A stretch of 52,930 nt of DNA, taken from positions 1 through 52,930 of the forward strand of contig JAIQFO010000033.1 in assembly GCA_020073215.1 (NCBI GenBank). The letters run 5' to 3'. Made by a program: the position numbers and the translations under genes. The stretch is from Terriglobia bacterium. Its GTDB lineage: Bacteria; Acidobacteriota; Terriglobia; Terriglobales; Acidobacteriaceae. This document shows, piece by piece, positions 1 through 7,703 of this stretch (position 1 is its first letter; every line of letters starts with the position of its first letter). The notes beneath the pieces are model-generated. The model saw only the letters and a program-made list of their open reading frames with translations. It had not been told where the DNA came from and did no database searches.

Positions 1-2
1 TG

Positions 3-1880
3 ATGAATCGCTCGATCGACAAGTGGTTCTCACAGCCGGTCGAGGAAGTGCGCACGGATACGGCTGCGATGTCGGCTCTGCTCTATGACTACGCGGGCGA
101 GAATGCAGCCTCGGAGGCGCAGGCCGTCGCACAGACGGACGAATTCCAAAGAGCATTTGCCAGCGGGAATTTCAATGACGCCACGCAAGAACTTCAAGAG
201 CACCTTCCTACGTTGCAAGGCGGATTCGTGCTGGTCATGGCACATGGCACGGTGGTCGCGAAGCTAAACCCCCCGGCGCATTGGGCCGACATGAAGGATC
301 GTTTCCCGGTGCAGGCGGCCCTGCGCGGAGAGCATCCGCATTTCCAGTGGGGCCAGACGGATTACCTGGTCGCGGCGGCCCTGCTTCGTGGCGGCGCGGT
401 GTTTGTCGCCATGCCTCTGCCGGCAAGATTTGCCCAAACGGCGAAGCAGATTCAGGATAGCCAGAAACGTTACGTCGAACTGGCGGCAAAAAGGAAGCTG
501 TTCCGGCGGACGTATATCGGCTTTCTGCTGCTGCTGACTGTGCTGGTGCTGTTCGCTTCGACCTGGCTGGCGCTGTTGCTTTCGAAGCTGGTCAACCGTC
601 CGGTGGCGGCTTTGGCGGCCGGAACGGAGGCCATCTCCAAAGGGCAACTGGACTACCGCGTCGATATTCGCGCCACCGACGAACTGGCGGAGTTGGTGCA
701 GTCTTTCAACAGCATGGCGGAACAGCTGGAGTCCAGCCGGCGGCAAATCGAAGCCTCCAGCCGCGATGTGGGCACCGCGAACGAAGCGCTCGAAGGACGA
801 CGCCGGTATATTGAAACCGTTCTCGAAAGCATTCCGACGGGAGTGATTTCGATCGACGCGGACCGCCGTGTGACTCTGGCGAACGCCGCGTTCTCGCGCA
901 TGTTTTACGTGGAGCGAAGCGAGTATGTGAGTCCGGCGGCACTGGTGAACCTGCCGCTGCGGGAGGTAATGCCCGCTGACGTGCTCGCCGACTTGGAACC
1001 GCTGCTCCGCCGCGCGGATCGTATGGGCATCACGGCTGCCAACATGGAACTTGACCTGCCCCGGGCGCAGTTGAATGTCGCCGTCACCGTGTCGGCGTTG
1101 AGCCACGCCGAGAGGTTGGGGTATGTGCTGGTGTTCGAAGACCTGTCGGACCTGCTGCGGGCGCAGAAACAGGCGGCCTGGCGCGAAGTGGCGCGGCGCG
1201 TGGCGCACGAGATCAAGAACCCTCTGACTCCGATCGCGCTTTCCGCCGAACGTATTCATCGCCATCTGACGCGCGGCACGGCTCCCGATGCGGCATCGCT
1301 CGATGTGATCCGCACTTGCTCGGAAACCATCGGGAACGCGGTTGAAAGCGTGCGCACGCTGGTGGACGAATTCTCGGCGCTGGCACGTTTTCCCGCCTCG
1401 CGTCCACAACCCGCCAGCTTGAATCAGCTGGTAGAGGGGGCGCTCATCCTGTTCAATGGGCGGCTGGAGGGCATTCGCGTGCGTACGGAACTGGCGCACG
1501 ATCTGCCGGCGGTGATGGCCGATCCGGAAGCGATCAAGCGCGCGATCGCGAACCTGGTGGACAATGCCGCCGAGGCCATGCAGGATGCGATGCTGAAAGA
1601 GATCACGATTTCAACTTCGCTGGTGGCCAGCCGCGATGCCGTCGAGCTGGCCGTCTCCGACACGGGGCAGGGAGTTTCGCGGGATGTGAAAGAACGGCTG
1701 TTCCTGCCGTATTTTTCGACCAAGCAACGCGGCACCGGGCTGGGTCTGGCGATCGTGAGTCGAATTGTGGAAGACCATCGTGGCTCGATCCGGGTGGAAG
1801 AAAACAAACCTTTCGGCAGCCGCTTCGTGGTCGAGCTGCCCATCGCAGCGGAAACGGTCAGCGCTCCGGCGGCGAGCTGA
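3..1880 (+). CDS. NtrY-like sensor histidine kinase, 5' end outside window
   Basis: Membrane sensor kinase that would phosphorylate the response regulator encoded 5 nt downstream. In window numbering an extracytoplasmic stretch is followed by a membrane helix (about residues 172-194), a HAMP domain (195-247), a PAS domain (about 265-375), a HisKA domain with HEIKNP and phospho-acceptor His402, and an ATP-binding domain ending in the DTGQG and GTGLGL boxes. NtrY proteins normally carry further N-terminal membrane helices. The first visible residues resemble the interior of the family and no stop separates them from the window edge, so the ATG at 3 is probably internal and the gene is truncated. 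NtrYX systems commonly respond to nitrogen or redox state; the signal here cannot be read from sequence. Confidence 0.88.
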   Translation: MNRSIDKWFSQPVEEVRTDTAAMSALLYDYAGENAASEAQAVAQTDEFQRAFASGNFNDATQELQEHLPTLQGGFVLVMAHGTVVAKLNPPAHWADMKDRFPVQAALRGEHPHFQWGQTDYLVAAALLRGGAVFVAMPLPARFAQTAKQIQDSQKRYVELAAKRKLFRRTYIGFLLLLTVLVLFASTWLALLLSKLVNRPVAALAAGTEAISKGQLDYRVDIRATDELAELVQSFNSMAEQLESSRRQIEASSRDVGTANEALEGRRRYIETVLESIPTGVISIDADRRVTLANAAFSRMFYVERSEYVSPAALVNLPLREVMPADVLADLEPLLRRADRMGITAANMELDLPRAQLNVAVTVSALSHAERLGYVLVFEDLSDLLRAQKQAAWREVARRVAHEIKNPLTPIALSAERIHRHLTRGTAPDAASLDVIRTCSETIGNAVESVRTLVDEFSALARFPASRPQPASLNQLVEGALILFNGRLEGIRVRTELAHDLPAVMADPEAIKRAIANLVDNAAEAMQDAMLKEITISTSLVASRDAVELAVSDTGQGVSRDVKERLFLPYFSTKQRGTGLGLAIVSRIVEDHRGSIRVEENKPFGSRFVVELPIAAETVSAPAAS

Positions 1881-1885
1881 CAGCC

Positions 1886-3241
1886 ATGGCACACATTCTC
1901 ATCGTCGATGACGAAGCTGGTATCCGCGAATCGTTGCGCGGCATTCTTGAGGACGAGGGATACAAGATCAGCGTGAGCCCGAGCGGCGAAGACTGCCTGG
2001 AGTTGTTGCGCAAGAGCAGCTTCGACCTGATCCTGCTGGATGTGTGGCTGACCGGGATCGATGGCTTGGACGTGCTGGAAAAGATCCGCGCGATGGAGGA
2101 CCCGCCGGAGGTCATCATGATCTCAGGCCACGGGACGATTGAGACGGCGGTGCGCGCGACCAAGCTGGGCGCTTTCGATTTTGCGGAGAAGCCGCTGTCG
2201 CTGGAGAAGACGCTGATCCTGGTGAAGAATGCGATCGATGCGCGGCGGCTGCGCCATGAAAATCTCGACCTGCGGAAGCAGTTGCAGGCGAAGAGCGTAA
2301 TCGTGGGAGACAGCGTTCCCATGAAGGCCCTGCGGCAGCAGATCGCGCTGATGGCGCCTACCAACGGACGCGTGCTGATCTATGGCGAATCGGGTACGGG
2401 CAAAGAGCTGGTCGCGCATGCCATCCACATGCAGAGCCTGCGCAAAGAGGAGATGTTTGTCGAGATGAATTGCGCCGCGATTCCCGAAGACCTGATCGAC
2501 AGCGAACTGTTTGGACATCGTAAATCGTCGTTTCCGGGAGCTACGGCGGACAAGGAAGGCAAGTTTCAGAAGGCGGATAAGGGGACTTTATTTCTGGACG
2601 AAGTCGGCGACATGAGCCTGAAGACGCAGTCGAAAGTTTTGCGCACGCTGGAGCAGCAGCGCTTCAATCCGGTGGGAAGCGACGATCCGGTCACGGTGGA
2701 CGTGCGGGTGATTGCCTCAACTAATAAAGACCTGGAGGAAGAAATCGCCAAGGGGAACTTCCGCGAGGATCTCTTTTACCGGTTGAATGTGGTTCCGTTT
2801 GTGGTGCCGCCGCTGCGCGAACGCAAGGAAGACATCCCGTTGTTTGCGCGGCATTTTCTGAAGGAATTTGCCTCGGCCTATGGGCGCCGTCCACGAGAGA
2901 TCACCGACGATGCCATCGAGGCGCTGATGCGCTATGCCTGGCCGGGGAATGTCCGCGAACTGCGCAATGTGATCGAGCGCATCGTGATCATGAATCCCAC
3001 CACGTCGCGATTTGAGCGCAAGCATCTTCCGCCGCTGGTGCACCGCGACGGCAGCAGACGCGTGGCGGGTACGGAAGGCTCAACCCTGCACCAGGCACGG
3101 GCGGCCTATGAGCGCGACTATATCCTTAAGAAACTCGACGAGAATCATGGCAACGTCAGCCGCACGGCGGAGGTGCTTGGACTGGAGCGCAGCCATCTGT
3201 ATCGGAAGATGAAGAGTTTGGGGATTGCGGCGAAGGAGTGA
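1886..3241 (+). CDS. NtrX/NtrC-family response regulator with degenerate GAFTGA loop
   Basis: Partner of the upstream kinase. The receiver domain has D8, D9, phospho-acceptor D52 and K102. The AAA+ domain has Walker A GESGTGKE (167-174) and Walker B GTLFLDE (233-239). A Fis-type helix-turn-helix ends the protein (451 aa, normal length). The loop that contacts sigma54, GAFTGA in the family, reads SSFPGA at 214-219: Gly-Ala is replaced by Ser-Ser and the key Thr by Pro. Family members lacking a proper GAFTGA loop, such as Rhodobacter capsulatus NtrC, work with sigma70 or as repressors. The inference is that this protein may not activate sigma54 conventionally. ATPase motifs look intact. Stop lies just before a long heptamer hairpin. 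Confidence 0.9.
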   Translation: MAHILIVDDEAGIRESLRGILEDEGYKISVSPSGEDCLELLRKSSFDLILLDVWLTGIDGLDVLEKIRAMEDPPEVIMISGHGTIETAVRATKLGAFDFAEKPLSLEKTLILVKNAIDARRLRHENLDLRKQLQAKSVIVGDSVPMKALRQQIALMAPTNGRVLIYGESGTGKELVAHAIHMQSLRKEEMFVEMNCAAIPEDLIDSELFGHRKSSFPGATADKEGKFQKADKGTLFLDEVGDMSLKTQSKVLRTLEQQRFNPVGSDDPVTVDVRVIASTNKDLEEEIAKGNFREDLFYRLNVVPFVVPPLRERKEDIPLFARHFLKEFASAYGRRPREITDDAIEALMRYAWPGNVRELRNVIERIVIMNPTTSRFERKHLPPLVHRDGSRRVAGTEGSTLHQARAAYERDYILKKLDENHGNVSRTAEVLGLERSHLYRKMKSLGIAAKE

Positions 3242-3244
3242 AGC

Positions 3245-3353
3245 AGGTCTCAGGTCTCAGGTCTCAGGTCTCAGGTCTTAGGTCTTAGGAAAACCGAACT
3301 ACAGGTGTATGTGGAAGCTTTTCCTAAGACCTAAGACCTAACACCTGGGACCT
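3245..3353. repeat. Inverted pair of heptamer arrays between convergent genes
   Basis: Seven consecutive 7-nt units run from 3245 to 3293 (AGGTCTC four times, AGGTCTT twice, AGGAAAA). Five complementary units run from 3319 to 3353. The last 21 nt of the left arm pair perfectly with the right arm and the next 14 nt pair with three mismatches, giving a stem of about 35 bp and a 25-nt loop. It lies between the 3' ends of the response regulator and the RsbW-like gene, so it could act as a bidirectional terminator. The same unit family recurs at 28424-28456. Confidence 0.85.
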
Positions 3354-3359
3354 GTTCTC

Positions 3360-3824
3360 CTATTTTTTCCTCATGTGAATCTCCGTCCCGTTCTTGTGGA
3401 ACTGGACATCGTCCATCAGCTGATTGATCAGGTAGATGCCACGGCCGTGATTGGAATAGATGTTCTCGCCGTGACAGGGATTGGCAATCTCGGCCGGATC
3501 GAAACCGGGGCCGGGATCGCGCACCACGATCAGCATGCCCCGTTGTTCGTCGCACGCCACGTCGCATTCGATCACTTTAGAGGGATCGCTTTTCGCTCCG
3601 TGCACGACCGCATTGGCCAGGGCTTCGGTCAACGCGAGTTCGATGGCGTCTTCGCGTCCCTCAGCGCATTTCATTTCCCGCACCACCTTCATCACGCTGC
3701 GCACGACCGGGTCGATGGCATCGCGATCGCCCGAAAGCGTCACGCTGAGTTTGAGGTCAAGCTTCTCCGCGTCGAAGTTACACGATTGCGGCGGCTGCGC
3801 AGAGGATGAGGAAGAATGTTCCAT
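3360..3824 (-). CDS. RsbW-like anti-sigma / serine kinase ATPase
   Basis: Protein of 154 aa with a single GHKL-type (HATPase_c_2) ATP-binding fold. Visible motifs are an N-box region (ELALTEALANAVVHG, about residues 60-75), the DPGPGFDP box and a GRGIYLI segment near the C-terminus. The first 16 residues are Ser/Gln-rich and probably disordered. RsbW/SpoIIAB proteins hold a sigma factor and phosphorylate an STAS-domain antagonist. Neither an STAS protein nor a sigma factor lies next to it, so the partner is unknown. It is convergent with the NtrX-like gene and separated from it by the heptamer hairpin. It may be a stand-alone switch kinase of a general stress pathway. Confidence 0.8.
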   Translation of the reverse strand: MEHSSSSSAQPPQSCNFDAEKLDLKLSVTLSGDRDAIDPVVRSVMKVVREMKCAEGREDAIELALTEALANAVVHGAKSDPSKVIECDVACDEQRGMLIVVRDPGPGFDPAEIANPCHGENIYSNHGRGIYLINQLMDDVQFHKNGTEIHMRKK

Positions 3825-4026
3825 ATTCGGCTGTGGTCCTGGCTCCAGCCTATCCTCTGACTAAGATGCAGGAAGGCGCTCAAAGATTCTAGGGACTTAT
3901 GGGCTGAGATGCAAACTTTTTTCGATCTCAAGCAACCTTGGTGGATTACGACCGCGTGTTACCAATGTCAACCGCCGGCCTAACAACCTGAAACCTCTGG
4001 CCTTGAAGCCTACAAGAAAAACTCCT

Positions 4027-4091
4027 GTAGAGACGGGGCTTGCCCCGTCTCCGCCCGCGGCAGGAGACGCGGCAAGCCGCGTCTCTACGAA
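4027..4091. repeat. Two tandem palindromes downstream of era
   Basis: Two hairpins lie side by side: a 10-bp stem at 4030-4039/4042-4051 with loop TT, and a 10-bp stem at 4064-4073/4076-4085 with loop AA. The outer ends (GTAGAGAC and GTCTCTAC) are also complementary, so the whole element can fold. The second hairpin with its flank, 4064-4091, is identical over 28 nt to 32201-32228. The rest of the 3825-4100 gap holds no gene I can support. Confidence 0.8.
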
Positions 4092-4100
4092 GAAGCCGGT

Positions 4101-5048
4101 TCACGACTCCTCAGCTTCGGGCGGGCCTCCGATCTGCTGTAGTTGACGCCGCCAATCCAGTTCTTCCACAAAACTTCGCGAGTCGCGCCAGCCGGCCTTG
4201 ATCTTGACGAAGAGTTCGAGAAAAACTTTGGTGCCTACCATCTTCTCGATGTCGAGGCGGGCGGAGGTTCCAATCTTCTTGAGCATCTGGCCGCCTTTGC
4301 CGAGCAGGATGGCCTTTTGGCCGTCGCGTTCACAATAAATCACCGCAGCAATTCGGGTCAGGCGCGGACTCTCTTCAAATTGCTCGATCAGAACTGAGAC
4401 CGCGTGCGGGACCTCTTCATGCGTCTGCATGAGAACATGCTCGCGAATCAACTCCGCCGCCATGAAGCGCACCGGCTGATCGGTGATCTGATCTTCGGGG
4501 AAATAGCGCGGGCCATTGGGCAGAGCCTTCAGCACGCAGGCGAGCAACTCGTCGAGGCCTTTCTTTTTGAGGGCGGAGATGGGGACGATTTCCTTGAACT
4601 CGTGCAGCGTTTGGAACTGCGCGATCAGCGGGAGCAGCTTGCTCTTGTCAGCAAGGAGATCGATTTTGTTGAGCAGCAGGAAGACCGGGGTTCCGGCTTT
4701 CTTCGCGAGGTCGAGGACGAAGGCGTCGTCGCGGCCCCACTTCTTCTTGGCGTCGACAATCATCAGGATAAGTTCGCAGCCTTCGAGGGCCTCGCGCACC
4801 TCGGACATCATCTTGCGGCCGAGCGAGGAGCCGGATTGATGCACTCCGGGCGTGTCGATGAGCACGATTTGCCCAGCCTCGCGTTGTTTCTGTTTGGGGA
4901 CGTTGATGATGCCGAGAATGCGGTTGCGCGTGGTCTGGGGCTTGGGCGAAATGATGGCCAGCTTCTCGCCGACCAGCGCATTCAGCAGCGTGCTCTTGCC
5001 CGCATTGGGGCGGCCGAGAATGCAAACGAATCCGGAGTGGAAGGACAT
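4101..5048 (-). CDS. era: GTPase Era
   Basis: Ras-like GTPase that binds 16S rRNA and helps 30S ribosome maturation. G1 GRPNAGKST is at residues 12-20, followed by the DTPGVHQ switch II box and the NKID base-recognition motif. The C-terminal third forms the KH RNA-binding domain with a GKGGQMLKKIG loop. Length (315 aa) is normal. It ends the conserved phoH-ybeY-corC-era order, here interrupted by a toxin-antitoxin pair. The ATG is preceded by four heptamer units only 3 nt away and no clear Shine-Dalgarno is visible between them. Confidence 0.96.
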   Translation of the reverse strand: MSFHSGFVCILGRPNAGKSTLLNALVGEKLAIISPKPQTTRNRILGIINVPKQKQREAGQIVLIDTPGVHQSGSSLGRKMMSEVREALEGCELILMIVDAKKKWGRDDAFVLDLAKKAGTPVFLLLNKIDLLADKSKLLPLIAQFQTLHEFKEIVPISALKKKGLDELLACVLKALPNGPRYFPEDQITDQPVRFMAAELIREHVLMQTHEEVPHAVSVLIEQFEESPRLTRIAAVIYCERDGQKAILLGKGGQMLKKIGTSARLDIEKMVGTKVFLELFVKIKAGWRDSRSFVEELDWRRQLQQIGGPPEAEES

Positions 5049-5051
5049 GGG

Positions 5052-5079
5052 GATAGGCTACTAGGTTCTGGCTACTGGC
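5052..5079 (-). repeat. Heptamer array abutting the era start
   Basis: Read on the minus strand, four 7-nt units (GCCAGTA, GCCAGAA, CCTAGTA, GCCTATC) end 3 nt before the era ATG. It has the same placement as the arrays before trpF, trpA, tyrA, scoB and mtnA, with a different unit. Confidence 0.65.
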
Positions 5080-5101
5080 CGCCAGCAAACACCTCGCGTC
5101 A

Positions 5102-5488
5102 TCATCGAATCACATGGATACGAATGCCGAGTTTCAGATTTTTCCACGCTCGGTCCGTTGTATAGACGGGAGCTTTCAAAGTCAGGGCGAGAGCCAGGCA
5201 GGCCCGGTCTCCCAGCGACAAACCGAGGGCGCGCGTCACGGCTACGAGACCACCTGCGATTCTCGCGTGCTCCTCGCTGAATGGCACGGGCTCCTGGATC
5301 GCGCTGAGAGCGTCCTCCCACGCTTCCTCGGGGTCGCCGCCGCGACCCACCAGCTTGGCATGAACTTCCGCCAGATTAAGCGTGCTGCCGGCGGCATTGC
5401 TCAACATCTCAGGTGTCAGTTTCTCCGAACCCGGCTCATGATTGAGCGCCGCGAGCATTGCGGACGCGTCCAATACGATCCTACTCAC
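5102..5488 (-). CDS. vapC: PIN-domain toxin, VapC family
   Basis: A 128-aa PIN-domain ribonuclease. The acidic metal site is complete: D7 in IVLDAS, E41 in NLAEVH, D94 in LSLGDRACLALA and D112 in TTDRAW. VapC toxins cut tRNA or rRNA and are held inactive by the antitoxin encoded immediately upstream. The start overlaps the end of that antitoxin gene by 8 nt, implying translational coupling. The pair sits between corC and era, which are normally adjacent, so it looks like a later insertion into an essential-gene cluster. Confidence 0.88.
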   Translation of the reverse strand: MSRIVLDASAMLAALNHEPGSEKLTPEMLSNAAGSTLNLAEVHAKLVGRGGDPEEAWEDALSAIQEPVPFSEEHARIAGGLVAVTRALGLSLGDRACLALALTLKAPVYTTDRAWKNLKLGIRIHVIR

Positions 5489-5732
5489 GCTTTGCGGCCT
5501 CGCGGCGTTCAGCGATGAGTTCGTCCGCCAGAGATACGCCCGGTTTCACGTATTGCCGAATGCGTCGTTGGGCGCGCTCCAGGCGCCGCTTCACCGTCGT
5601 GATCCGCAGTTCGTCGTCTTCCATGCGCAAAATCACTTCGTCTCCGGCCTTGATGCCCAGCATTTTCCGATAGGAAGCGGGGATGACGACCCGGCCGTTT
5701 TCGTTGACCCGCATTCGAGTTTCAGCATTCAT
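5481..5732 (-). CDS. AbrB/MazE-type antitoxin of the VapC pair
   Basis: An 83-aa protein with a SpoVT-AbrB swapped-hairpin DNA-binding domain at residues 5-48 (RMRVNENGRVVIPASYRKMLG, then KAGDEVILRMEDDELRI) and a basic, helical C-terminal tail that should bind the toxin. The chosen ATG has GGAG eight nt upstream. Antitoxins of this type repress their own operon, and the TGTGACA repeats upstream of the start are the likely operator. Confidence 0.87.
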   Translation of the reverse strand: MNAETRMRVNENGRVVIPASYRKMLGIKAGDEVILRMEDDELRITTVKRRLERAQRRIRQYVKPGVSLADELIAERREAAKRE

Positions 5733-5733
5733 A

Positions 5734-5777
5734 TGTCACGCTCCGAAATATGTGACATGTTATACAGGAATGTCACA
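5734..5777 (-). promoter_or_regulatory. Probable operator of the vapBC pair
   Basis: Three copies of a TGTGACA word flank the probable promoter: TGTCAC at 5734-5739, TGTGACA at 5751-5757 and its inverse TGTCACA at 5771-5777. A TATAAC-like -10 read on the minus strand lies between the last two. Repeated inverted sites of this kind suit an AbrB-fold autorepressor. The assignment is inferred. Confidence 0.55.
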
Positions 5778-5802
5778 ATGACCGACAGGATGACACATGG
5801 AT

Positions 5803-7065
5803 TCAAATCAACTTCATCTGCTTGGGCTCGGCAGTTGTGATGCGCACGCGCTCGACCCGACGATCGGTCGCATCGAGGACTTCGAACCGCAGGCCTTCGT
5901 CTTCGACGACCTCGCCCTTCTTGGGAATGCGTCCGGCGAGTTCGCTGACCAGGCCGGCTATGGTGGAGGACTCGCGGCCTTCCGGCCTCATGCCGAACAG
6001 TTCGTCAAGGTGGTCGACATCCATGTTGCCGGGGACGATGTAGGAATGGTCGTTTTCCCGCACGACCTGGGCTTTCTCGCGCTCGTCGCTGATTTCGCCT
6101 ACGATTTCTTCGACCAGATCTTCGATGGTAACCAGGCCGGCTACACCTCCGTACTCATCTACTACGATTGCCATGCGGACGTTACTACGCTGCATCTCGC
6201 GCAGCAGATCACTTACTAATTTGCTTTCCGGAACGAAGTGCACATCCTTTCGCATCAGGGTCGCGACCGTGCGCGTGTGCGCCTCGGAGTCGGGAACTTG
6301 CAGCACATCCTGGGTGTGGAGAATGCCTTTGATGTGGTGAATCGAGCCTTCGTAGACAGGGATGCGCGAGAAATGCTTGCCCCTGAGCAACTCGACCACC
6401 TGTTCGACGGTGCATTCGGAGGGGACGGCGACCATCTCCGGCCGGGGCTTCATGGCTTCGCGAACGGTCTTGCCGCTGAACTCGACCGCCGACTGGATCA
6501 GGTCGCGGTCGCCTTCCTGGATGATGCCTTCTTCCTGTCCCGCTTCAATCAGGGCGTCGACGGCTTCGGAGGAAGTCTCGGGCGGGGCGTCGGCGTGCTC
6601 GCGGGTGAGGGCGGCAACGGACTGGCAGAATCCGAGCACCAGGGTCACGGGCAGAACCAGGTAGATGAGTGCGCGCAAGAGCAGCGTCCAGTACCGGAGC
6701 CAGCGTCCCTGGGTTCTTGAAAAAAAGACGAAGGGCAGCAGGCGATTGCAAATGATGATGATCAACACCAGGCTGAGCGTGGCTTCGAGGACTTCGTTGA
6801 TGCTCCAGGCGCGGTCGCGAAAGACGGTGAAGCCGACGATCATGGCAATGGCGGCGGTGACCAGTTGCGTGAGAATGGCCATGGAGAGCGAGGCGCGGGC
6901 GCGAGTCACTCCGAGGCGCGGTTCGACGATCTGCTCGAAGGCGTCGATGTTGTCCTGAAATTCGCGGGAGAGAAATTTGCCGAGCTCCTGGTAAAGACGG
7001 TCGACGTAGGAGACCAGGGTCAACAGGCCGAACAGGAGCACGAGAGCTATGCCGACGCCGATCAT
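5803..7065 (-). CDS. CorC/HlyC (CNNM-type) CBS-domain membrane protein
   Basis: A 420-aa inner-membrane protein. It begins with membrane helices of the CNNM/DUF21 type (about residues 1-25, 65-85, 92-115, 125-150), then a pair of CBS domains (about 205-330, including MRMAIVVDEYGGVAGLVT) and a C-terminal CorC_HlyC domain. Family members are linked to magnesium or cobalt homeostasis. The gene follows ybeY by 9 nt on the same strand and is part of the phoH-ybeY-corC-era cluster. The N-terminal DUF21 part is more divergent than the CBS part. Confidence 0.85.
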   Translation of the reverse strand: MIGVGIALVLLFGLLTLVSYVDRLYQELGKFLSREFQDNIDAFEQIVEPRLGVTRARASLSMAILTQLVTAAIAMIVGFTVFRDRAWSINEVLEATLSLVLIIIICNRLLPFVFFSRTQGRWLRYWTLLLRALIYLVLPVTLVLGFCQSVAALTREHADAPPETSSEAVDALIEAGQEEGIIQEGDRDLIQSAVEFSGKTVREAMKPRPEMVAVPSECTVEQVVELLRGKHFSRIPVYEGSIHHIKGILHTQDVLQVPDSEAHTRTVATLMRKDVHFVPESKLVSDLLREMQRSNVRMAIVVDEYGGVAGLVTIEDLVEEIVGEISDEREKAQVVRENDHSYIVPGNMDVDHLDELFGMRPEGRESSTIAGLVSELAGRIPKKGEVVEDEGLRFEVLDATDRRVERVRITTAEPKQMKLI

Positions 7066-7074
7066 AGTGACTGG

Positions 7075-7515
7075 CTAGCGCTTCCTCCCGGCACGCTCGA
7101 TGAGTCCGAGCGGGAGGTGAAGTTTCGCGCGCAGCCGTTTTTCGCGCTTTGCCATCTGCCCATTGTCGCACTCGTGGTCGTAGCCGCGTAGATGCAGGAT
7201 GCCGTGCAAGACGAGAATCTTTACTTCTTCGGCCGGCGAGTGGCCCAGCGCCCAGGCATTTTGGGCGGCGATTTCGACCGAGATGGCGATTTCGCCGGCG
7301 AACTGTTCTTGAGCTGCTGGCTCGGCGGGAAAAGCGAGGACGTCGGTGGGCTTGTCTTTTCCCCGGAAGCGGCGGTTCAGAGACTTCATCTCGGCGCTCG
7401 AAGTCAGGAGCACGTCGACTCGACCTTTTAGTCCGGCGGCGCGGCGGGCGCGCGCCACGAAGCGGTTGAGCGCCAGTTCGGTCAGGTCGGCGACGCGCTT
7501 TTGAAAGATGACCAC
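7075..7515 (-). CDS. ybeY: Endoribonuclease YbeY
   Basis: Single-strand endoribonuclease for 16S rRNA 3'-end maturation and ribosome quality control. The zinc site is the family signature HGxLHLxGYDH, seen as HGILHLRGYDH with H104, H108 and H114. The 146-aa length is normal. It lies between phoH and corC, its usual position. Between it and phoH are 188 nt holding a long palindrome and short direct repeats, so co-transcription is probable but not proven. Confidence 0.95.
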   Translation of the reverse strand: MVIFQKRVADLTELALNRFVARARRAAGLKGRVDVLLTSSAEMKSLNRRFRGKDKPTDVLAFPAEPAAQEQFAGEIAISVEIAAQNAWALGHSPAEEVKILVLHGILHLRGYDHECDNGQMAKREKRLRAKLHLPLGLIERAGRKR

Positions 7516-7545
7516 GTTTCCACCCTACTTGTCATCCCCACCAAG

Positions 7546-7625
7546 TTGTCATCCTGAGCGAAGCGAAGGACCTGCTGTCTCTTGCATCGACAAGACAGCA
7601 GGTCCTTCGCTTCGTTCAGGATAAC
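7546..7625. repeat. Long palindrome between phoH and ybeY
   Basis: Two arms of about 33 nt (about 7548-7580 and 7593-7625) are nearly perfect inverted copies around a 12-nt loop. The core word CCTGAGCGAAGCGAAGG is the type of intergenic palindrome scattered in many soil bacteria; related words occur at 45116-45140 and 46384-46407. There is no T-tract, so a terminator role is uncertain. Confidence 0.85.
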
Positions 7626-7699
7626 AATTCAAATTCTTACAAGATGACAATACAAATTCTAACGACAATCCAGATTCTTAATGACAATCCAAATTAAAT
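7624..7699. repeat. Four direct repeats of ACAATNCARATTCT type
   Basis: Copies begin at 7624, 7647, 7665 and 7684, with spacings of 23, 18 and 19 nt. The AT-rich block contrasts with the surrounding GC-rich sequence and lies directly before the phoH 3' end. Confidence 0.7.
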
Positions 7700-7703
7700 G
7701 CGG

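Noticed and set aside
264..1499. Long antisense open frame in the sensor kinase gene
   Set aside because: It lies opposite a clear kinase coding frame, has Arg/His/Gln-rich composition without motifs, and is expected from high GC codon use.
3245..3293. CRISPR-like array
   Set aside because: Units are 7 nt with no spacers between them and no cas genes are present.
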